From positions 15,650,765-15,714,764 of the forward strand of contig CM037466.1 of assembly GCA_021014325.1 (NCBI GenBank): a DNA stretch of 64,000 nucleotides. Reading direction: 5' to 3'. Numbering within the stretch: position 1 is the first letter of the stretch; every line of letters starts with the position of its first letter. Below the pieces are notes generated by a model, which worked only from the letters and a program-made list of their open reading frames with translations, did not search any database and had not been told where the DNA came from. Origin of the DNA: Plazaster borealis. Taxonomy: Eukaryota; Echinodermata; Asteroidea; Forcipulatida; Labidiasteridae. The position numbers were made by a program, and so were the translations under genes. Shown in pieces: positions 42,801-51,300 of the stretch.

Positions 42801-43960
42801 GGCCTATTTTTAAACTATCAATAGTTCTCAAAATAAAGCCTATATCCGAGGTCAAGTTCAATAAAAATGCACCAGTAGAGCTTACTACATCATTCTAGAG
42901 CCTAAAATCACAACTTAAAAAATTGCCCAAATTTGATAAAAATGCTGGACTTACCCCTTATGATTTTTTCAATTTTTTGCCTATTTTTCAACTTTCAATA
43001 TTTCTCAAAATAAAGCCTATATCTTAGGTCAAGCTCAATAAAAAGGCATCAGTAGAGCCTACTGCAACATTCTAGAGCCTAAAATCACAACTTAAAAAAT
43101 TGCCCAAATTTGATAACAATGCTGGACTTACCCCTTATGATTTTTTCAATTTTTTGCCTATTTTTCAACTATCAATATTTCTCAAAATAAAGCCTATATC
43201 TTAGGTCAAGTTCAATAAAAAGGCATCAGTAGAGCCTTCTGCAACATTCTAGAGCCTAAAATCACAACTTAAAAAATTGCCCAAATTCGATAACAATGCT
43301 GGACTTACCCCTTATGATTTTTTCAATTTTTGGCCTATTTTTCAACTTTCAATATTTCTCCAAATAAAGCCTATATCCTAGGTCAAGTGCTATAAAAAGG
43401 CATAAGTAGAGCCTACTAAATCATTCTAGAGCCTAAAATCACAACTTAAAAATGCCCTAAATTTGATAAAAATGCTGGACTTACCCCTTATGATTTTTAT
43501 CAGATTTGGCCTATTTTTAAACTATCAATATTTCTCAAAATAAAGCCTATATCCGAGGTCAAGTTCAATAAAAATGCACCAGTAGAGCTTACTACATCAT
43601 TCTAGAGCCTAAAATCACAACTTAAAAAATTGCCCAAATTTGATAAACATGCTGGACTTACCCCTTATGATTTTTTCAATTTTTTGCCTATTTTTCAACT
43701 TTCAATATTTCTCAAAATAAAGCCTATATCTTAGGTCAAGCTCAATAAAAAGGCATCAGTAGAGCCTACTAAATCATTCTAGAGCCTAAAATCACAACTT
43801 AAAAAATTGCCCAAATTTGATAAAAATGCTGAACTTACCCCTTATGATTTTTTCAATTTTTGGCTTTTTTTTAAACTATCAATATTTCTCAAAATAAAGC
43901 TGATATCCTAGGTCAAGTTCAATAAAAAGGCACGTTTAAAGCCCAAAATGGCTACTTAAA
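39831..43960. repeat. 177-bp tandem satellite, about 24 units
   Basis: The anchor taaagcct occurs 24 times from 39831 to 43895, nearly always 175-178 bases apart. Common elements are tctagagcctaaaatcaca, ttgcccaaatttgata and gctggacttaccccttatga. Variant units recur in higher-order fashion: the agtgctataaaaaggc type at 41242, 42658 and 43365, and the ttgactaaaaagg type at 40001, 40178 and 41771. First and last units are degraded. The array lies between the 3' ends of two convergent genes. Confidence 0.95.
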
Positions 43961-45257
43961 AATTGGCCCAAATTTTCACAAAAATTAAATTGTTAATTTT
44001 AAAAATCACAATAGGGTAAGCCTTGCATTTCTTCCCTTACAAAAAATATGAATTTCTCCATCATTGTTGTAAAGTTTTATGAAATGAGCAAGTGGAACAG
44101 ACACAAACAACAAAGGACACAAATCACTGCCCAAATTTACCTAAAAATTCCTATTTTATTTTCAAAGACAACACTCCCAATGAACTCGGTTTCCATTGAG
44201 TACAGTTGGTACTTCTACTTCAAATATTTACAAAGGTCAAAGTTCAAGGTCACAAGGAGAAAGCAGAAATTCAGTCAGTGACTGTTACATGAGGAATATT
44301 GATCAATAATACACTGGTACCTTGGTTGCCTGACAATGTGCTGAAGCCAATGAGGCGCCATTTTGCCACTCCCACTCCAAAGGATTACAGCATTAATGCA
44401 TGATGGCATACATGTTTTCAAGTTCATAGGGATACCGCTCAAAACAAACAGGTCATCTACTTTGGGGAAAAAGAGACAGAAATGTTCCTTTGTAAAAAAA
44501 GGGCGATTTTTTAACCAATCCACTTAATATTTATACAAAGAAAGACAAACACATAACCAAAATACAACTCTACACAAGTGTTAAATTTGTTGATTTTAAG
44601 TTTATATCACAGTTCATGGCAAAATCTGATTACCATCCAAAATGCCATATTCCTGTAAACTGTTTAGAATAAATATGATATGATAAGAGGGGGAAATAGT
44701 TTACCAACCAAATCATTGAGTGATGTACTGCACTGTGACTGGTATCCCGTCTTTTTTCACGTAGTGGTAAAACTCAATGAGAGAAGTTTGTTGCATGCTA
44801 GCTTTAATTGCTGCTTTTAAAGGGATTGTATACGTTTGGTAATTGGAACCAACTGTTTGTTTCAATCATATATAGTTCGTTATAGATATATACCATTAAA
44901 CTAACCTGTGAGAATTTCATTTCAAAAGGTGGTAGCGTTTTTGAGATATTGCCAAAAATCTGGAGCGGTTTGTCTATGCAGGAAGATTAATCTGCAATTG
45001 GAATTCTCAGATTCAAATTTTTGGAGATAAAAAGTTATATCTTTTTCCATAACCGAAGTACCTCAAAGTGAAAAGTTTCTCAAAATGCATTATACTATCC
45101 AAAGCTGCTGTACTTCTTACCAAGTTTGTATTGCCATTAATTTTCAGAGTCATTGCCAAACGTATACAGACCCTTTAAAAAGTCCCCTGTTCCTTTGGTA
45201 AGAAAGTCTTCTTTTGTAGCACAAATTCCAATGCATTTGATGATAACTCTAGCTGGT
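43961..45257. other. CSTF1 downstream region
   Basis: Contains MITE D (44818-45179) next to the stop codon. A - strand AATAAA (tttatt, about 44155) is the only clear polyadenylation hexamer noticed before the satellite. No coding sequence recognised. Confidence 0.45.
44818..45179. mobile_element. MITE family D
   Basis: Inverted ends taaagggattgtatacgttt and aaacgtatacagacccttta; about 360 bases, inner aagctgctgtacttcttacc. Ends 79 bases from the CSTF1 stop codon, probably in or beside its 3' UTR. Confidence 0.75.
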
Positions 45258-45370
45258 TTAGTCTGAACTCGGTCTGTAGTACCAGAACCGAGCTCTGAAG
45301 TCATCACTGCATGTCATGAATCCAGGACCGGTGGGAGAGTGAACGATGCAGCGAACGATGTTATTGTGAC
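45258..45370 (-). CDS. CSTF1: CSTF1 terminal exon
   Basis: [20 protein letters not shown] then [17 protein letters not shown] and taa. Acceptor cccatgtag. A second copy of the acceptor and exon start lies 87 bases upstream in the gene. Confidence 0.93.
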
Positions 45371-48300
45371 CTACATGGGTGGAATTAAAGAAATAAAGAA
45401 ATAAAGACAAGAGCTAAAGACCGTACCCTTGGGAGAGTGAACGATGTTATTGTGACCTACATGGGTGGAATTCAAGAAATAAAGAAATAAAGACAAAGAT
45501 AGGGGATGTTACACCACTGCAATTCTTTCCTGTTCTGTGTGTACAGTCCTATTGGTACAGTGGTGTAGCTAAGATTTGTTGCACCAGGGGGCAAGGCTAG
45601 AGGACAGCGCCTCTTCACTAACTTTGTCTTCCGAAATCTTAGCAATATTTTAAGATAGTAGTAACAACTGTAAGCTTAAAACAAATACAAATTTGTTGAC
45701 TAGAGCCCCCCCCCCCCAGCAGTAGCGACCCGGTGATCCTGGCATGGTTGGATGCAGATTGTAACGCATCACCGTGTAAACCCTTACAACATGCTGTATA
45801 ACCGAGTCTCATACTTCAAACATAGCTCTGCATACCTGTCATAAGATTAGTGATTTCTTGGACGTGCCTGTCGGGCGTAGAATAAGTGCAGTAAAATAGC
45901 TGCATATTATTTACTACTATTAAGAGTTTCAAATGAAAGTGATGGTACAAACCTAAAGACAGAAGTTTATTTCTCTCAGCGTTACGTGAATCCCAGCAGC
46001 AAAGACTAGTTGTCTTCTCATCTGGGAACAACACTGTACAGATAGGAATAAAAACAATCATGACAATAGATTATGAGCAATGTCAAGTTCAGAGAAGTAA
46101 ATGGCTATTGAAAACAATAATCGGAACAATGTACTGCTAGAAATGCGCGTCAGGATTTGGGGCAAGGCGACCATGAATCAGCGTCATACTTCAGGCGCGG
46201 ATCCAGGGGGGGCGTGGGGGGCGCACGCCCCCCCTTTTTCATATAAAAAAAAAAAAAAAATGAGGGAGAAAAGAAAAAAAGAGGGAGACAGAGAGAAGGG
46301 GGGGGGAGAAATGGGGAAGGGAAGATTTTGCTGCTTGGTATATTTTCACGCCCCCCCCGTTTGGAAAATCCTGGATCCGCCCCTGTACTTGGTGTGAATC
46401 CTGCTGGTGGTAGTGGTACTGGGGGCCAAGAAAATGAGAGGATAAGGTCATTAGTGCCGTTTGTATGGATTTCATCAAATTGGTTTTACATATTTTGGAG
46501 CTCCTGGTAAATGGAGTTTATTGATCAAGAGTGGTCTCCAAAGCAATTGTTTTGCAAAACGAAACATTCATTTTCTAAGTAACGTTTATTTGTGGATTTT
46601 GATTTATTTATTCAAATTTACCCGCATTTTTAATTTAACAACCTTTTGATCATTATTGATATGAAAGTGTAATTAACGACCTTTTAGCACCGATCCGACG
46701 ATGTAAGGTAAGTGTGTAAATGCCGCAGCGCCTAAAATGCGTACTTCACTAGATTTCACACAGGGACATTGATTCCGAAATGGCGCACCCAAGATTATTG
46801 TGAAGGTGACATCAGGTGATTTGGGTCAAGAGCTGCAATACTGGATCAACAGTCTCAAGAGGCCCAAAAGGAGGTTCAGACTATGATTTGTTAATATTCG
46901 CTTCCTTCTGGAGACCGACGACAGAACAACATTGGAAAAGAAAAGGTCTCCATAGGGGAATTCTAAAGGCTGGGGTGTGCTCCACAAGGAATGTTGTGTG
47001 CAAAGTTTATAAGAAGGATGTTAAGTACAGGGACAAAGAAAAGAACAAACTCTGATTTGCCCGAGGATTTTTTCACAGAATTCAGGAAAGTACCGAGTAT
47101 ACAGTTCTTATAATCATCGGTGTTGGGGTAAAAATAAATTATATTCTTTATCTCCGATGCAAAATTAACATATATTAAAATATATATTTGATCAGGGATG
47201 TAAAAATTAGAATATGTGCTTTTTCAGTGTTACAAAAGCAAGCCGTCCCAGCTATGCTTCAGGCCTTGTGTGAACAGAGGGAACTTGGCTACGGCTGTTA
47301 GCTGTTAGCTGCAAGTGCAATGGCAACATTGAATAAATGGCTTTTGCAGTGACAAGTCATAGCCACAACCAAATCTGCCATTTGGAGATAGCTGCACATT
47401 ATGATAAAAGATAGACTTGCCATAGTCCACTGTGGGCTGTTAATTTAGAAATTCAACTTGACTTACCATAGTCTTCTGTGTGATTGAAGACAGCCCTTGT
47501 CTCATGCTGTTGTTTTTCTGAGCTTGCTCCAGTGTAGGTAATTAATGTGCGACTATTGGCTACCTCCCATAGCTTGACTAGGGAGTCTTTCCCACTGGAC
47601 ACTAGATACTACAAAGACAATAGATCAAATTATTAAATGCTAGGGAGTCTTTCCCACTGGACACTAGATACTACAAAATCAAATGATCAAAATATTAAAT
47701 GCTAGGGAGTCTTTCCCACTGGACACTAGATACTACAGAAACAAAGGATCAAAATATTAAATGCTAGGGAGTCTTTCCCACTGGACACTAGATACTACAG
47801 AAACAAAGGATCAAAATATTAAATGCTAGATAGTCTTTCCCACTGGACACTAGATACTACAAAGACAAAGGATCAAAATATTAAATGCTAAGGAGTCTAA
47901 ATTTTACCAGGGGATCGTAAGGAACCAATTGATTTTCTTCTCTTGATGGTAAATGAAGATCAATGAAGTGATAAATCAATGTCAGATTAAAACGAAGGAT
48001 GGATTGTTTTCTTCCTACCTTTGAGTTTCTAGAGAATTGTATAGAGCATACGTCTGTTCCACTGTGGGCTTTATCTAAGGTATTGACACAGCGATTACTA
48101 ACACCATCCCATATCTTAATGCTACCATCTTTACTCGCTGTGGCATAGATGGTGGCGTTGGGACTGTAGGTCACCTGGACAAATATAAACACAGATGAAG
48201 AGAATTTAAATAAACTTATAAAGTTGATCTGGCAGGCCTGGTTTTTTCATCTTTGATCTAGGCTCAGTATAATCATTATTAAAACTATTGCTGCCCGAGG

Positions 48301-51300
48301 CTTCGAAATAACCCGGCGCCTCGGCGCTATTAGCGCTTGGTCCCCAATAAAAAGCCCCTTGACCCTCTATTTCTACAACCCTTCCGGCGGTTAAAAAAAC
48401 CCTTGGTCCCATTCTTACATAAACCATTTTCCCCCGTATTTCACTCAGTCATAGAGTGGAAATTCATTGATGGTTTTATTCAAATAATGTATCATCCCAT
48501 CAACGGACGGACTAAGGAGGTCGACTGGACATGCGACTCGATCGAACGACCGGCGCGTTACAAAGGTATCTAGCAGGTACCCAAGGCGTGGCCCCTACCA
48601 ATGCATGGCCATCGATCACTGCATGCACGCCACCCACCAAGCAGCAACAAGCCGACCAAAGTTGTTTCGTGAATTCAAAAATGGGCTCGAAAAAATCGCG
48701 CTCGGGCCGCGTTTTTGAGATAATGCCGAATATCGGGTGCGGTTATGTCCACACAGGAAGAATAATCAGTAATTGGAATACACAAACTGAGAAACATTAC
48801 TGTCAGTAACGCTTCTCAGATTCAAATTTTGGGGGATAAAAAGTGGTATCTTTTCCATAACCGCAGTGCTTTGAAGTGAAAAGTTTCTCAAAATGCATTA
48901 TACTAAGCAAAGCTGCTGTACTTCTTACCAAGTAAGTTTGTATTGCCATTAATTTTCAGAGTCATTACCAAACGTATACAGACCCTTTAAAGGAGAACTC
49001 ACCGCTGTTATTGGTCCAGTGTGCTGGTCTTTAGGGTTACTGGATACAAAACATTGTAGAGTTGTTATATCATAGAGTCTCACTGGTTGATTCAACAAAA
49101 GAGAAACGTTATTACAATTAGAGGTTTTAACAATTCCACTTGGTCTGTAGACTATTGTTTGCTTGTTTATTGTAGGGAGTATATGTTTGACACTAAATTT
49201 TGAAATAGGTCAGTCATGTTAATTGACCCTTTGCATATGACATAACAGGCCTGGAATTTCATCAGAGAGGGCAAGGCCGGCCTGATAATTCATGGAGGCA
49301 ACGGGGGTAATTGCTTCCGTTGCCCCTGGTGCCTTGGTGCCCCTGGTCATTGCCTTGGTGCAGTATTTCTTACTTGTGTCAACTAAATTTTCCTTCATGT
49401 ACTTACTTGTCTCTATTTTCTTACTATAACTTCTCTATTTTCATCTTAAAGCGCATAGAGACTTCTCTGTGAATGTGATTTGCGCTATACAAGAATGGTT
49501 CATTATTATTATTAATATTATCAATGTTGTACTTGAGTTATATCTTCATACTTACATGTGGGGTGCTGGGTACCAACGAGTAGGAAGTTCCCACCGGGGT
49601 GAAAGTTCAAGCAGGTGATCTCCTGTGCCTCCTGGAGACTGCGGAATGCTCTCTTGACTCCAGACTTAGAGAAGTCAAAGAACTTGATGGTGAAGTCTTT
49701 GCTGCCAGAGGCAAGGAGAGGCAGGGTGGGGTGAAAATCTAATGCCGTCACGTCCTGGGTTAAAATAGGAAACAGATGATGAATGGTTGTGAGATTTAAT
49801 AATCATAAAAGTCCAAAATCATCAAAATTCTGTTCTACAATGTTTGTCTGACTTTGTAGGGTATGGTACTGCAAGCCCACATGACAATATCAGGCACCAA
49901 TCTTATCCAGGTCTGAATTTGTAGGCGTTGAGTTACCATAGAGTGGAGTAGTTTGGAGGATAAGGGAGGGTCTCTAGCTAGAGACACTGTATGGTATGGG
50001 TTACAAGAATGGTTAGGTTTGATGTTAGGGGTGCAAGATATTAATAATAATAATAACTGGATTTATATAGCACCAAATTACCAAAGGATGCAAGGCACTT
50101 AAGGGAGAAAGACAAAAGTAATGGGGACAACCAGCTACAAGTTGGAAAACAGGTGAGTCTTGAGACCCCTTTTGAGGGACAAAACAGTCTTAACGTTTTT
50201 TAATGGGGACAGAAAGACCATTCCATAGGCGGGAGGCAGCAATGGAAAAAGCTCTGTCACCGGCTTGTTTGCGCGACTTGTTCACCACGGGGGAGATACC
50301 AGATATTGGGATAAGTTATAATTTATCCCAATATGGTCTGATAATTTTCAGATAAATAAACGAGTGCCTTCCAATTCATCGATGTTGTCAAGACGTCGGG
50401 GTGGGGGGGTACCACTTAACTTACCTCAATATGATCATACAATGTGCGGATCACTGGATGGCTCTCTACGTTGCCATGGGATTCAGGAATGTTCAGGTTG
50501 GTGGCGCTCTTTGCGAGCATACGCTCTACATCTAAGATCTATGAGATGCAAAACAAGAACAATGACTTCCCTTGGCAATCTCTCTCACTCTCTTGTTATT
50601 ACTGAATACCAAGTTTCTTCTATTTTAATTAAAAAATGAAAAAAATCAGAATGAATTTTTATTTCTAAGATTATAACTTTGTGCCAGTGCAAAAATTTTG
50701 CATCTCCTTAAACAGCATTGACATAACATGCGAGTTTGAAAGTGTCAAAATGTTGAATCTTGCTTAAAATAACCCGGATATACACACAAAAGCAATAGGC
50801 GCTGAGATACGACAATTTGGAAGGAATATTTTGAGCGAGATATGACGTTGTTTCACAAAAACATTGTTTTTGCACTAACACAACGATAAAAATGCAAGAT
50901 GGGACATTCCAAGATGTAAATGGTATACCTTTATTGAGGCATCATCAGATCCTGTAGCAACCAACTGACCTGAAAATATCAAGAACAGAATGTTTGGATT
51001 TAGGGCAAAGTATCATGAACAAGTCCGATTTATTATTGTCTGAAATTTTCAAGAGTGAATCCCTCCAGACCAACTCAAACACTAGCAACATCAGCAGTCC
51101 AGCATTCTCCTGAAGACGAGTAGAGAATACTGCTCGAAATGTTGAGATCACACCAGCTCTTCTCAGAGACAACAGTCCTCCCAAAACAGTTTTATGGTTG
51201 TACCTGCAAGTTTACTAACCATAGTTTTCCTATAATCCACACCATAAAAAAGCTTTGAACATCACCTCCAGAACCAACCATGTGAACAAACACTGTCACT

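Noticed and set aside
46101..46510. Short ORFs around 46.2-46.5 kb
   Set aside because: They lie within an inverted-repeat MITE with homopolymers in a CSTF1 intron.
47581..47898. CRISPR or regulatory array
   Set aside because: The repeats are copies of a CSTF1 splice border; no spacers differ.
48019..49754. Generic WD40 protein
   Set aside because: The full 12-exon model matches CSTF1 along its length, including the N-terminal dimerisation domain and C-terminus, so the specific name is justified.
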